Shown here in pieces: positions 1-11,655 of a stretch of DNA of 64,000 nt (position 1 is its first letter; each line of letters starts with the position of its first letter). Position numbers and translations under genes: made by a program. The notes under the pieces are model-generated. The model made no database searches. It was not told where the DNA came from and saw only the letters and a list, made by a program, of their open reading frames with translations. Origin of the DNA: Zonotrichia leucophrys gambelii (taxonomy: Eukaryota; Chordata; Aves; Passeriformes; Passerellidae); assembly GCF_028769735.1 (NCBI RefSeq), contig NC_088174.1, positions 1,447,501 to 1,511,500 of the forward strand, read 5' to 3'.

Positions 1-621
1 TATGTCTGAGCCATATATTTTGGGGAGGGCTGCTTTATATCTTGATAAACCTATTCAGCTGCTCTACTTAGCAGTGCTCTGAAGTCTTTATGGAGTTTTG
101 CTTTTTATTTTTTTAATATATTTAGCCATTTATAAGTGTTTTTTGCAAGTTCTGAAAAACTCAAATAAATCGAAATTGCCTTGCTCATTTGAGGGGGAAA
201 CAGGGATTGAGCTGCAGAGTATTGCAGTGCTGTGATCCAGCCCCATGTGTGTGCATGAGGAGTGCCCAGGCAGGGTCCCTGCACCCCTGGCTGCAGCAGT
301 GCAGCCTTTTCAGCACCTGAGCTGTGTGTGATGTGCTGGGTGTGGCAGCTGGGCCGGGCAGGCAGAGCTGAGTGTGAGCTGCAGCTCAGCCCCGAGCCCA
401 TCCGCGTGCTCTCGCCTGAGCGGGCCTGCCCTGGGCTCCTCCCCAGGGATGCAAAGCACACAGCAGCAGGCCTGCAACTAGAAATGAGAGCTGTTCCCAG
501 CCTTACCATGCTCTGCCAGCCTCCTCTCCATGTGTGTTCATTCTGTCTTTAATTTTCAGCCTTTAAAGATGACTGCAGCCATTCCGTCCTCTGCTCCTTC
601 CCTCCCTTCATGCCCTGTGTA
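1..621. other. Unique sequence, no gene seen
   Basis: Mixed-composition DNA without a recognisable repeat or exon. It ends at the target-site duplication of the first LTR. Short ORFs on both strands (up to about 130 codons) show no domain, signal peptide or plausible exon boundary. Confidence 0.6.
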
Positions 622-627
622 CTTGTG

Positions 628-1003
628 TGTCACACACATATTTTCTGAAAAATCCTTTTGCCACGATCTTTTCTCCTGAGAAGCTTCAGCTTCTCCATGT
701 TTTGCTGCTTTGGAATGTGGTTTGGAGGATTATTACCCAGCATGTGGAATTGTTTTTACTTGATGACCAATGACAGCCACCTGTGTCGAGGCTGTGAGCA
801 GTCACAAGATTTTATTATCATTCCATTCCTTTCTTTTCTAGCCTTCTGATGAAATCCTTTTCTCTCAATTATTTTAGTATAATTTTAGTATATAATTTTA
901 ATAAATAATATAATATAATATAACAATAAACCAGCCTTCTGAAACATGGAGTCAAGATTCTCATCTCTTCCCTCGTCCTGGGACCCCTGTGAACACCACC
1001 ACA
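628..1003 (+). mobile_element. Solo LTR of an endogenous retrovirus, family 1 (copy 1)
   Basis: A 376-bp element starting TGTCACA and ending CCACA, bounded by a perfect 6-bp target-site duplication, cttgtg, at 622-627 and 1004-1009. A 6-bp duplication is typical of ERVK/alpha-beta-type integration. A polyadenylation-type AATAAA lies near 930 in an AT-rich stretch (about 875-932), which fixes plus polarity. The same element recurs at 5129-5614 and, inverted, at 26197-26578, sharing a CTCCTGAGAAGCT block near the start and CAGCCTTCTGA blocks around the AT tract. No internal retroviral coding sequence is next to it, so it is a solo LTR. Confidence 0.85.
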
Positions 1004-1102
1004 CTTGTGTACAAGGGACTAAAGCCCGAATTTATCTGATGGAGGAAGCCACTGTTAATTAGCTAGACTGGAAACTTTGCATGAGAGCAGCTTCTCTGAC
1101 AT

Positions 1103-1334
1103 ACTAATATATATAGTATAATATTATAATATATATAATACTATATATATATAATACTATAATAATATAATATAATATAATATAATATAATATATTATAA
1201 TATAATATAATATAATATAATATAATATACACTATATTATAATATGCACTATAATATAATAGATGTATTTATATATATATATATAAAATACTATAATATA
1301 GTATAATATTAGTATTATCTCTATACTAATAATA
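1103..1334. repeat. TATAA/TA-rich microsatellite
   Basis: About 230 bp of almost pure A/T built from TATAA and TA units. It lies 100 bp downstream of an LTR that itself carries a shorter TATAA run. The tract is likely length-variable and may form cruciforms. Confidence 0.95.
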
Positions 1335-3138
1335 GGCAGGCCTGCTGGGTATTTAGAAGATCATTCAGCAGTGCTGTGGTTTTGTGCAGAGCAGGGCTGG
1401 ATAACCCCTGGTGCCTTGGGTGTTGCTCCAGCAGTGCCATAGCCCAGGTGTTCCCCAGCACTCCTGGGCACAATCAGGGCTTCAGGGACTCTGAGTCCTG
1501 CAGGAAGGAGAGGTTTGAAATGGCAAATGGTCACCTTTGAGTTGTGGGGTTATGTGCTGGGTAGCACAAGAGAGATTTGAAGTTCCAGACTGCTCAGCCC
1601 TTCAGCAGTTATGTATAGGTCTATATTAAGAAGAATCTCAGCTTCCTTGCTGATGGTTTTTATAGTGCCATTGAACCTCAGGGTGTCTCTGTGCAGCTGC
1701 AGGTGGTAGGTACTGCATCCTACATGGCATTAACTGTGTGCAGTGGTGACTGTACATAATCACTTCTATACTTCAAATGGAGCTCTCAGCCTAACTTTAA
1801 ATAGCACTTTGGAATGGCTCCTTTTTCCTATTGCTCTGTAGTTCCACCTTGATTGCTCTGCTCCAACTCATTACTCAGCTCTGTCACCGTGTTTCACTCT
1901 GGGATACGGTTTATACAAAAGAAGCTTTAATGTAAACTCAATTTGTGTTGCATTGCTAAAACCTTAATGACATTTTGCTTGGCAGCAGTATAGACTCTGT
2001 GGTTTGCCCTTCCCCTGTGCACTGTGTTCCCAATAAACTGAAGGCTGTGGTAGGTGTAGCATGAAAAATCCCTGAGTAAATATTGGAACAAATGCTTTTG
2101 TAGTGCTTCCTAAGCCCTGGCTGTGCTCCTGATTCCAAGCCACCCGGGTGGCACCTGTGTGTAGCTGAAAAGGAGCTAAATTTGGGAAGGACGGGCAAAA
2201 GCACAGGTCAGAGCTCCAAAATGTCTTCTGTAGTTTCTGCTTCAGGTTTGAGATGCATCCAGAAGTGCTGCTGAAGCCACGGGTGGGTGGGTACACCCAG
2301 AAGGTCACCAGGGGATGGTGGGAGTGGTTGTGTGTGGCTCCCTGGACTCTGGGGTGAGCTCTGGGTGCTTCACAGCCTGGCATGGCCCAGGGCAATTCCC
2401 TTGGGATCCTGGAGAGGCAGGAGCACCATCCTGCTCCTGGGAGCAGCTCTGTGATCCCACAGTGTCCAGAGCACTGGTTTGGCTCTGTTGATGACCTGTA
2501 AGGAACATCTGGGACTGTCCCCTTTGCTGTTCACCCCAGCTGCTCGTGCACTTTGGAGGGGCTGTGTTCATAAACCCCAAATCCAGAGCACCTGCACACA
2601 CTGCTGAGGTGCTGGCACCTGAAAATTTGGGCTCACAGGGAAACTGCAGCTGCTCTGACTTTTGCTCTGCCCTTGGCATTCAAGAAGCTGAAGTGGATTT
2701 GGTAACAAGCTGTCCCTAGTACCAAAGGTAGGAATAAAGGGTCTAATTTTGTCCCTGGTTTTGTCCTGCAGATTTATGGAGGGTTTCACACGTGATTTGA
2801 ACTGGGATATTGACCCAACACTGTGCTTGTACTTGGAGCAGTATGAAATGAGCAGGATGAGAGGCTGCAGAGGGGACTTGGGTATTGTATCAGTGCAGTC
2901 ACCTGGCCTGCAGTGAGCTCCTCAGTGGGGCAGGGAAAGCTTCATCTCCTCATGGACTGCACAGAATCCACAGAATAATTCCCCTAATAAATCTCTTTCC
3001 GTCTGTAATATCTAGGGTTGTCCAAAAACCCTGAGAGATCAGTCTTTTCTGGACAAGAACAGATATTTCATGGCAGCTCTGCTGTGCTAGGTTCGGGGAT
3101 TGCACTGGAAAGGACAGGGGATACCAGCTGGCTGCACT
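1335..3138. other. Unique sequence, no gene seen
   Basis: Nothing recognisable as a repeat or exon. The longest minus-strand ORFs, around 1960-2680, overlap one another in different frames and have compositions typical of noncoding DNA. Confidence 0.6.
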
Positions 3139-3267
3139 GCTGCTGTTCCCAGTGGGAAATCTGGGAAAAAATCCTGTTTGCCACCCAGTGCTGCTGTTCC
3201 CAGTGGGAAATCCCATTTCCCAGCCAGTGCTGCTGTTCCCAGTGGGAAATCCCATTTCCCACCCAGG
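3139..3267. repeat. Short minisatellite, 3 copies of a 39-51-bp unit
   Basis: Three units each begin GCTGCTGTTCCCAGTGGGAA, at 3139, 3190 and 3229. The first unit is about 12 bp longer. The array accounts for the repetitive ORFs seen here on both strands. Confidence 0.9.
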
Positions 3268-4163
3268 ACCAAGCCAGGCTGTGCAGCAGCTCCTGCAGGG
3301 AGCATCCTCTGGGGAGGGAAGGCTGCAGGGATTGCAGCTCTGGGAAGCAGCAGCAGCAGGGTCACAGCACAGAGGTTGTGGCCAGTGGGGACTTTTGGGG
3401 GCTTTTATCACTGGCCTTGGAGCACTCTTGCCCTCAGCAATGGGTTTAACCTCTGAGTGTGGGGAGCTGCTCGGGCACGGGCTGCTTCCCAGGTGAAGCT
3501 GTTTTTGCTGCAAATCTCTGAGCTCAGCCAGTGCTGTCTTTGTCCCACCTTGCTGGCACTCCTTGTGCTGGTGTCCCCTGCAGGGCTGTCCCCAGGGGTG
3601 CTCTGTGTCATCTGGGGGGGAGACAGGGAAGCAGAACAACTGCTGCAAGCTGCAGCTGGAGTGGGATGCCCAGGAAGCAGCTCCAGGAGGGATGAGTCCC
3701 TTTCCACCCCTCCTTGTGCAAGGACTTCACTACAAGCAGGAGTAACTCCAGTGCTGTGTATGGTGGCTGCTCCTTAGCTCTGCCTCTTGACACAAATTTT
3801 GAGGTGGGTTTAACCTTGCCTGGAGAATCCCACTGCAGTCAGGAAGGGATTTGTCTGTCTTTTCGAGGGGACTTGCTGTGCTGTGGGGGTACTGGGTGGG
3901 TCTGAGCTGCTCAGGTGTGGCAGTGGCTGTGTCAAACCAGTGTCACCATGGTGCTGGGAGGGCACTGAGTTGAGCAGTGAGCAGCACAGTGCAGGCAGGG
4001 CCAGGCCTGTCCTACTGCAGGTGTCTGCCAGGCACCTGAACAGGCTGCAGGCAGGAGAAATCCTCCAGCAAGCAGGAAAACGGAGACAAAGGTAAATGAA
4101 GTGTTTGGAGCCTTCTGGTGGCTGTGATGGGATGCCCTGGCCATGCTGGGTGCTCTGGACTGG
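3268..4163. other. Unique sequence, no gene seen
   Basis: GC-moderate DNA between a minisatellite and an LTR. No exon, RNA gene or known repeat was recognised. Confidence 0.55.
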
Positions 4164-4623
4164 TGATGCCTTGTGAAGGCTGACCTAGAACAGAGATTAG
4201 ACAGAGTTAAAGAATAGAATAGGGATTTATTAGGAGGCTTCAATAGATTTACTTTGGGCAGCACAAGAGCCCAGCCAGGGCTACACCCAAGGTGAACCAA
4301 AATGGTCACAAAATGGACAACCACTCACGGGGTCTGTCACTTGGATGAGTTTTGGTCAATGAGCATATTGGAGGTAATTGTGTAATTACAGCTCTAGCTC
4401 ATGAAGTTTTATCTTTCTGGTTTTTCTTTCTTTGGTCTACTGTTGTTTGTGGTTTTGGGCGTGAGATTTGGATTGGCTGTCCTTGGGTCTCTAGTTAGAG
4501 CAGGAATTGTTTTGTCTCCCTGCTCTGTGCACAGAGTTCTCCATCCCCTAATGTGAAGCCCAGACCCACACACTAAAGCAGCACAGAATGTGAACAATAG
4601 AAAAGCTCAAACCTGAGGCATCA
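4164..4623 (-). mobile_element. Solo LTR, family 2 (copy 1)
   Basis: A 460-bp element with terminal inverted TGATGCC / GGCATCA ends, closely matching 27837-28293 over its whole length. On the minus strand an AATAAA lies about 40 bp into the AT-rich part, so minus polarity is favoured. The flanks are ctgg and gtgg, consistent with a 4-bp duplication (ERV1/gamma-type) that has one mutation. No internal viral genes flank it. Confidence 0.8.
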
Positions 4624-5122
4624 GTGGCACAGGCAGTGCTGGCAGAGCTGTGCTGGGATTGCCTTTGCCTTGGGAGCAGGAGCTGTGTGTGCCACTGCTG
4701 GCTCCAGCAGCTCTGGGGATCCCCCAGGACAGCCCTGGGCTCAGCACTGGGGGCTTCCACCCCACACTGACCCCATGGAAGGCTGAGACACCAAAGCAGA
4801 GCTCTGGGAACATTTGTTTGGCGTTTTGTTGCCATCAGAGCAGCTGCACTGTGTGCTGTCAGGTGTTTGCCTGGCGCTTGCCCTGTGATTCCTGCTGGAA
4901 TACAGCACAGCACAATGCTCTCCTTCCAGAGCACGCTAAGAAAGATGTTTCTGGACTCTCCTCCCATCCCTGGCAGCTCAGGGATTTGTGCAGGTGAGAA
5001 ATTCCTGCCTGGAAATGAGGAGGGAGAGCTGTTCCCCACCACAGCCTCTGTCCCTGCCCTTCACTGTGGCTGGGCTCTGCAGGGGCTCAGCTGCTCCTGT
5101 GACTCCCCTCATGAGCCATGAC

Positions 5123-5128
5123 CTTGGG
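5123..5128. repeat. Target-site duplication (left) of the LTR at 5129
   Basis: The hexamer cttggg is repeated exactly at 5615-5620. This defines the LTR boundaries. Confidence 0.85.
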
Positions 5129-5614
5129 TGTCACTGACATATTGTCTGAAAAATCCCTTTGCCAGGATTGTTTCTCCTGAGAAGCTGGGAAGCTTCAGCT
5201 TCTCCATGTTTTGCTACTCTAGAATGTGATTTGAAAAATTGTTTACCCACCATGTGAATTGTTTTTACTTAATGACCAATCCCAGTCCAGCTGTGTCAAG
5301 ACTGGTCAGTCAGGAGTTTTTTATTAATCATTCTTTTCAAGCCTTCTGATGTCTCCTTTCTCTTTCTTTAGTGTAATTTTAGTATATAATTGTAATATAA
5401 TATAATATAATATAATATAATATAATATAATATAATATAATATAATATAATATAATATAATATAATATAATATAATATAATATAATATAATATAATATAA
5501 TATAATATAATATAATATAATATAATATAATCAGCCTTCTAAGAACTTAGAGTCAGTTCTCAGCTATCACCTCATCCTGAGACCTTCACAACACCACAAC
5601 AATTAATAACCACA
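5129..5614 (+). mobile_element. Solo LTR, family 1 (copy 2), expanded by a microsatellite
   Basis: Same family as 628-1003, with TG...CA ends and a perfect 6-bp duplication. It is 110 bp longer than copy 1 because a TATAA array has grown inside it (5394-5530), in the AT-rich zone that carries the polyadenylation signal in copy 1. Only the LTR is present. Confidence 0.85.
5394..5530. repeat. (TATAA)n microsatellite nested in an LTR
   Basis: About 27 near-perfect 5-bp units with no interruption. Its purity suggests recent expansion and high mutability. Confidence 0.97.
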
Positions 5615-5620
5615 CTTGGG

Positions 5621-8536
5621 ACTCCACACCTTCCCTGGAGCCAGAGAGTTTGGGAAGTGGGATGGAAATGCTTCAAGCCCCGTTCATGTTGGATGGAGGG
5701 GTGGCTGAGGGATGAGGGGAGGACAGTGAAGTCCCTGAGCAATAACCCTGCCCAAATGTTGAGTTCTTGCTTGGGCAGCACCATTCTGGGAGTGAAGGAA
5801 GAACCTGGTACATCCAAAACATCCTGTGCTAAAACAAAAATGGCCAATTCTCCTGGCTCAGTTGATTCTGGACAGTGTTCATCCCCACTTCATAGTGTTT
5901 TGCAGTGACAAAGTTCTTGTAGAAATGGATTTTGTCCCTCTTTTGCCAGGAGTTGGGACTTGGACAAGAAGAACCAGCAGTTGGATCCTTCTGTATGCAG
6001 GATTTATTTCCATCCATTCTTTATTGGAGCCATCTCTTTCTTTTCTAAGATATCTCACATTTTATTTTTAATACTGGACAAATACCAAATATTCCTCAAG
6101 AGAGATGTGTGATTGCAGCTCAGTTCTGACAGTTGAGAATAGTCCAACCAACGTACTTGCCTCATCTGAAATGCTGCTATTTTCAGCTGTGCTTTTGTTT
6201 TTAGCCATCAGTGATAAGTTTGCATTTCCTGCAGATGATATTTTGGGTTGACGTGAATTGTTAAGGCCCCACTGTGTAAAATGGTTTTCTTCCTGTGTGA
6301 CTTTGGGCTTGTCTTTTCTGGTTTCATACCCTCATCCAAATCAGGAGCAGAATTAAATCCCCACATCCCAGCTGGTCATCACTAAATAATTTGTATTACA
6401 TCTTGCTGAAGCATTTTATAAGTGATGCTGCAGGAAGGCTTGTTTCCTGTTTTGTGTTTTGGTGTTTTTTTTTTGTTTTTTGTTTCTTTTCCTTTATTTT
6501 GGACTTAAGATAAAGGCAAACTGAACTTTGCAGGCACTTATTTGGAGTCAGACATTTTCCAGCTATTATTTTGCAAACTATTAGAGCGGCAGATCATGAG
6601 GTGGGAACCCAGTTATGCAAACAAAGCCACGTCACTCTTGGCCAAAAATAGCTTCAGTACATGTGCAGTAAGGTGGAAATGAAGGCCTTTGGTGTACACA
6701 GAGCAAACAGGGAGGGAGGCAAGAGGGGAAGCTGCAGCTTTTTGTTTAGAGTCTCTCATGTTTAGAGCAAAGTGTGTTTTCCAGAGTGTTGCTGCTTGTA
6801 ATGCCAGTGGGATGGGAGTTATTCCCTTCTTACAGATGAAGGGGACTGAGGGTTTGAGAGATGGCACTCTGGTCCCAGAGGTGTTGGTAATTTTAACATC
6901 CAGGTCCCAGGCACAGCATGAAGAAATACTGAAAGAAAGTTTAAAAATGTTCCCTTTCCTTCCTCTGCTCAGCATCTGCAGCATGGGGAAAACCTGATCC
7001 CTGCTGTGTTCCCCTGGGATTCTGAGAGAGCTCTGGGGGCTGCTTCACATCACATCTCATGCAGAGATGCTGCCTGGGCTTGAGTCTTCATCTCCTCTCA
7101 TTTCAGCCTCTTCCAGCACTGCAGTGCCCTAAATAATTCCGAGATCACCCCCGTGGCTGTTTGCTGTGTACAGGGATTTGCTGCCTGGGAGTTTTCTGGG
7201 TGTTTGCAGCAGGGCTGGGGTCTGGCTTCCTTTACAGTGCTGCAAGTTCCTCTCCACCAGGCTTAAAATAACCTTGTGTTTTCCTTCTGTACCCCCAGCT
7301 CCCTTTGCAGTGATGTGGTTAATTGCAGTTTGTTATCAAGCTGTTAGGAGATGGTTTTGGGCCAGGAGAGGAGATAAAGCAGGAGCTTGGCTATGGAAAA
7401 TGCAGCTGGAGGTGTGCAGATGTAGCTTCCATTGGATTAAAGCCTCCTTTTTATGAAGACTTGCAATTTCTTATCTCCCAATACTTTTGTGGGATGAGGC
7501 AGCAGGGGGCTATAAAGTTGAGCAGAGGCTTGATGCCTTCTGTAATGGGCAGAGTGATTCCCAGGCTCATTCCCTATTCTTCACACACAGTTTTTGTCTC
7601 AATTAGAAATGGTGTTCAAATTATCTCTGTATTCATGCAGAACTGCAAATGCCTATCAGAACATCTGAATGGCTTCAGCTGGGATTCTCTGTTCCTGCCC
7701 TTTCTCTTTCCAAAGGTGTATGTGCAGCTTCACTCCTGCCACCATTCCCAAACACAGGTTTTTATTGCTCAGGTCCCCCTCCAAGTTTTGTTACAGGTTT
7801 CAAGGTTTGCCTGGAGTGTTTTCCATGCAGGATTCCTGTGCATGTTGCTGCTTAGGTTGTGCCAGTGAATTCCAAAATAGCTGAACATCAGCATGCACAG
7901 CTACACAGAGAGGGGAGATTAGTGCTGATTTATTGGCCTGTCAATTAAAGAGGAGCACGAGGATTCTCACTGCTTGGCTCAGATGAAGTGTTGTGGTGGC
8001 AGCAAAAGATCAGCTTTCTTCAACCTAGCTGCTGTTCCTATACATTTCTGTTTAATTAAAGTGCTCCTGCATCCTGCACTCCTCAACATTAATTCAGAGA
8101 TGTATTTTGAACCAGTGCCAGGGGAATACATTGTTATGGCATCCTCTTTCCACATCTATTAGCAGGAAGGGGATAATTGAGGAAATCTCACACAGATTTA
8201 ATTGGGGACTGAGGGCAGGAGCGGGGAGGGGAGAAGCACAAGGCAGAAGTAGGTCAGAAGTTGGGTAACTCTGCCTTGGCACGGAGCACTGAGCAGAGCT
8301 GCTGGAGGCTGCTGCTCATGGGGTGCCCAGGGAGTGCTGGGGTGCCACAGGAGCTGCCCCACATGGCTCTGGAGTGTCCTGCAGGTGTGGGCAGCTCTGC
8401 CAGGGGTGCTGATCCCTCAGGGGATGTGTGGGATGGGTAAGGAGTGGGAGCTGGGGGCAGCATTTTGCAGTTTCCAACTCTGATCTGGAATGGGGAACGT
8501 TTTGCTCCAGTCTGCAGCTGCCTGTGCCAAGGTGGG
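5621..8536. other. Unique AT-moderate sequence, no gene seen
   Basis: Includes a T-rich run around 6461-6485. Plus-strand ORFs between 7166 and 7884 overlap in different frames and show no family signature. It looks like intron or intergenic DNA with no repeat that I recognise. Confidence 0.55.
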
Positions 8537-9025
8537 GAGCAGGGTCCTGGCAGGGATCAGCCTTGGGGAGCAGGGTCTTGTTAATAATGAGCCCAGGGAA
8601 GCCTGGTCCTGGCAGGGATGAGCACAGGGAAGCAGGGTCCTGTCAGGGGTGAGCTCAGGAAAGCCAGGTCCTGTCAGGGATGAGCCCAGGAAAGCCAGGT
8701 CCTGTCAGGAATGAGCCCAGAGAAGCAGGGTCCTGGTAGGGATGAACCCAGAGGAACTGGGGTCCTGTCAGGGATGAGCCCAGGGGAGCAGGATCTTATC
8801 AGGGTTGAGCCCAGGGAAGCAGGGTCCTTTCAAGGTTGAGCTTAGAGGAGCAGGATCCTGTCAGGGGTGAGCCCAGGGGAGCAGGGTCCTGGTAGGGATA
8901 AACCCAGAGGAACTGGGGTCCTGTCAGGGATGAACCCAGGGAAGCAGGGTCCTGTCAGGAATGAGCTCAGGGAAGCCTGGTCCTGTCAGGGGTGAGCCCA
9001 GGGGAGCAGGGTCCTGTCAGGGCCG
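8537..9025. repeat. Minisatellite, about 15 copies of a 30-32-bp unit
   Basis: The unit runs roughly from GATGAGCCCAGGGAAGC into AGGGTCCTGTCAGG. Early units are 30 bp and later ones 32 bp, with scattered substitutions. The plus strand is purine-rich and G-rich. Confidence 0.93.
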
Positions 9026-9654
9026 AGCATCCTTGAGGGTTCTGTGGGAGCTTGGTGTGGGAGGTGGCAGGAAAGCAGCAGAGGGGAAGCAGCACAGTGC
9101 TGGTGTCTGACAGACTCTGTGACTCTTCAGCTGCTCATTTCTGGTGTTTGCCAGCCCTCCCTGCAGCAGGCTGGGTGTGGGCAGGGCTGGGTTGGAGCCC
9201 CACAAACAGCAAACAGTCACAGCAAATGGGGCTGGTTTTTAATGTCATTTTGCTGACTCACTGTGGGACACAGGAAAACTCCCAACTTTGCCATCCCTGG
9301 CAGGGGCAGCACAGCACGGCCTCCACCCATCCCAGGCTCTCACACTGACAGTTGCTGGGTATAAGATGGTTTTGGGTTTGGTTTGTGCCCTTGGGGCTGT
9401 GCTGCTCAAGGCAGCCGTGTCCCTGGGGAATTTTGGGTGACTTGAGGGAAGCCCAGCACTGCTGGGAGGTGAACTCTGGCCCTGCTGGCTGGGACCACCC
9501 AGCCCAGGGATGCTCCAGGAGCAGGAAGAGGCTGCTGCAGGATGCTCTGGGAGCAGAGGATGGCCAGGAGCAGAACTGGCCTCAGGAAGAGGCAGCAGAA
9601 GGGGATTTTGTCAGTCTGTCCCTGTGTGCAGGGAGGGCTCAGAGCAGGGCCCAG

Positions 9655-10065
9655 CAATGGCACCAGAGGAACAGACAGGGACTGATCGCAGTGAGTTCCA
9701 CCTGGACATGAGGAAGAAATTCTTCCCTGTGCAGAGCCCTGATTGCACAGAGAGTTTCCCTCCCTGGGGATGTTCCAGTGCAGTGCTGTGCTCTGGGATG
9801 GCCCTGATGGGGATATTCCAGAGGCTCTGGGATGGCCCTGCTGGAGTTTGGGATGGCCCTGCTGGAGTTTGGGATGGCCCTGCTGGAGTTTGGGATGGCC
9901 CTGCTGGAGTTTGGGATGGCCCTGCTGGAGTTTCCCTCCCTGGGGATATTCCAGTGCAGTGCTGTGCTCTGGGATGGCCCTGCTGGAGTTTGGGATGGCC
10001 CTGCTGGAGCAGGGAGTGGGATCAGAGCTCTCTCTGGTCCCTTCCAGCCTGACCCACGCTGAGAT
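9655..10065 (+). mobile_element. CR1 LINE 3' fragment, interrupted by a minisatellite
   Basis: The segment TTCCACCTGGACATGAGGAA and the following CTTCCCTGTG match the bird CR1 3' region. After the minisatellite the CR1 sequence resumes with a CTGGTCCCTTCCAGCCTGA-like block near 10034-10052, just before where the CR1 tail would be. The terminal ATTCTATG units are missing. CR1 is a non-LTR retrotransposon. This copy is short and noncoding. Confidence 0.7.
9825..10013. repeat. 21-bp minisatellite inside a CR1 fragment
   Basis: Five consecutive copies of GGGATGGCCCTGCTGGAGTTT span about 9828-9932. A duplicated CR1 block (TCCCTCCCTGGGGATATTCC) follows, then two more 21-bp units at about 9972-10013. 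Because 21 is divisible by 3, several frames stay open, which gives spurious ORFs. Confidence 0.93.
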
Positions 10066-11411
10066 CCCCTGAACCAGGAGCACTTTGCCATTGTCCCCAT
10101 AGCTGGAGCTGGGCTGGTTCCATGCTGGTGCCTTTTGCAGGCCTGGCCCTGTGGTTTTGCTGCAGCCCATGGAGAGGTGTCCATGCTGAGCGTTGGCTTG
10201 GGCAGAGCTCGTGGCACCACTCAGTTATTTTGAGCTTGTGCAAACAGCAAGTAGCAGCATTTGCCCTCAAGAGCCCACACTGCAAACACAAACACTTTCT
10301 AACAGACAAAACATGAGAAAAAAAGAGTTTTAATTACAAATTTTGACGTTGAATATTTTTACTGGGTTTCCTCAAAGCCTCTTCCATCAGCATTGCCAAG
10401 CTGAAGCATCAACAAATACAGTTCTGGCTTAGAGATGGGTGTAATTAGGAACTGCAAACACACAGAAAAGGGTGGGGGCTATTTACCTCTGCTTTTTGGG
10501 CCTTGAGGGAGGTTCTTCTCAAGCTTTTTACATCAGTCACACAGAGCAGAAATATTTTCAGCTTGTATTAAGGTTAATAAAAAAAGAAAAATGATTCTCA
10601 CAATAGCATCAGTTTCTCAAAGGGGCAAAGCCCTTGTGCCACTCAGGCCTGTGGCTGATGTGCTTCCCTGCCAAGGTTTTGGGTTTATTCCCTCCTTCCT
10701 GCTTTCTAGGATTCTCCCCCACTGCAGGGTGCTGCTGGGATGGGGAACCTGTGCATTTTCTCTGGCATGAGTTTTCCTCTCCAGTTTTAAAACCCACTGG
10801 GGCTGCAGATGCACAGGCTTGTGCTGGAACAGAATGTACAAAATATCCACTCCTCAAGGACTTGGCTTTGTGTACTCCAGTGGCTGATGTCAGAGCATGG
10901 AAAAGGTCTTGTTTTCTCCAGAAATCTTTATTCTTAATGTGCATTCGAGACAGAGAAGCAGAAAAGTGTGTTCTTCTAAACCTAAGTTAAGAAGCTTGTT
11001 CAATTTTTAAACAGTTACATAAAGCCATCAAAGTCTGACAGGAGAGAGATGCAAGTTGGTGCAAAAGAAAATGGGAAAAAGAAGCTGAAATGGAGTGTTA
11101 AACTAATTCCCCCAGGCTTATACCTAAAACAGCCTTAACTCATCGATGAACCTGCTCCTGTGCTTTCATTTTTTTTCCTTCCTTTCTCATTTTTTCCTCT
11201 TTCTTGCCAGCTGTGGTCTTCATGCTGCTGAATGCTGGCTAAGTGGGAATGCTTCTTGAACCAACACTGCTGCTTTTACTGGCCAGTTCTGGGTCCAGAT
11301 GGGCATTTCTGTGCTGCTCTGGGGAGAGAAATCTGTGGACATGGGTGGTGGGAATGGGGGCTCCTGAGGCACAGGAAGGGATCCTGGACTCCTGAGAGGT
11401 TTTGTTGTTCA
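10066..11411. other. Unique sequence, no gene seen
   Basis: AT-rich around 10310-10600 and 11020-11190. No repeat family or exon structure was recognised. Confidence 0.55.
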
Positions 11412-11655
11412 TCAGCCAGGTCTGGGTGAGGTTCCCTGGTTTTGTTGCAGCCACATCTGGGTGACATTCCCTGGTTTTGTGCAGCCAGATCTGGATGGGA
11501 TTTTCTGGTTTTGTGCAGACAGGTCTAGGTGAGATTCCCTGGTTTTGTGCAGGCAGATCTGGGTGAGATTCCCTGGTTTTGTGCAGCCAGATCTGGGTGA
11601 GATTCCCTGGTTTTGTTGCAGCCAGGTCTGGGTGACATTCCCTGGTTTTGCTGCT
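11412..11655. repeat. Minisatellite, 7 copies of a 34-35-bp unit
   Basis: The landmark CTGGTTTTG recurs at 11436, 11471, 11505, 11539, 11573, 11607 and 11642. Units containing TTGTTGCAG are 35 bp and those with TTGTGCAG are 34 bp. The repeated TTTTGTTGCAG resembles a splice acceptor but is simply the repeat unit. Confidence 0.93.

Noticed and set aside
8537..9025. CRISPR-like spaced repeats
   Set aside because: Units are directly adjacent, imperfect tandem repeats without unique spacers, in vertebrate DNA. It is a minisatellite. The same applies to the arrays at 11412, 32321, 34467 and 49440.
11412..11655. Series of TTTTGTTGCAG acceptor-like sites suggesting duplicated exons
   Set aside because: The motif is part of the 34-35-bp repeat unit, and no exon or donor accompanies it.
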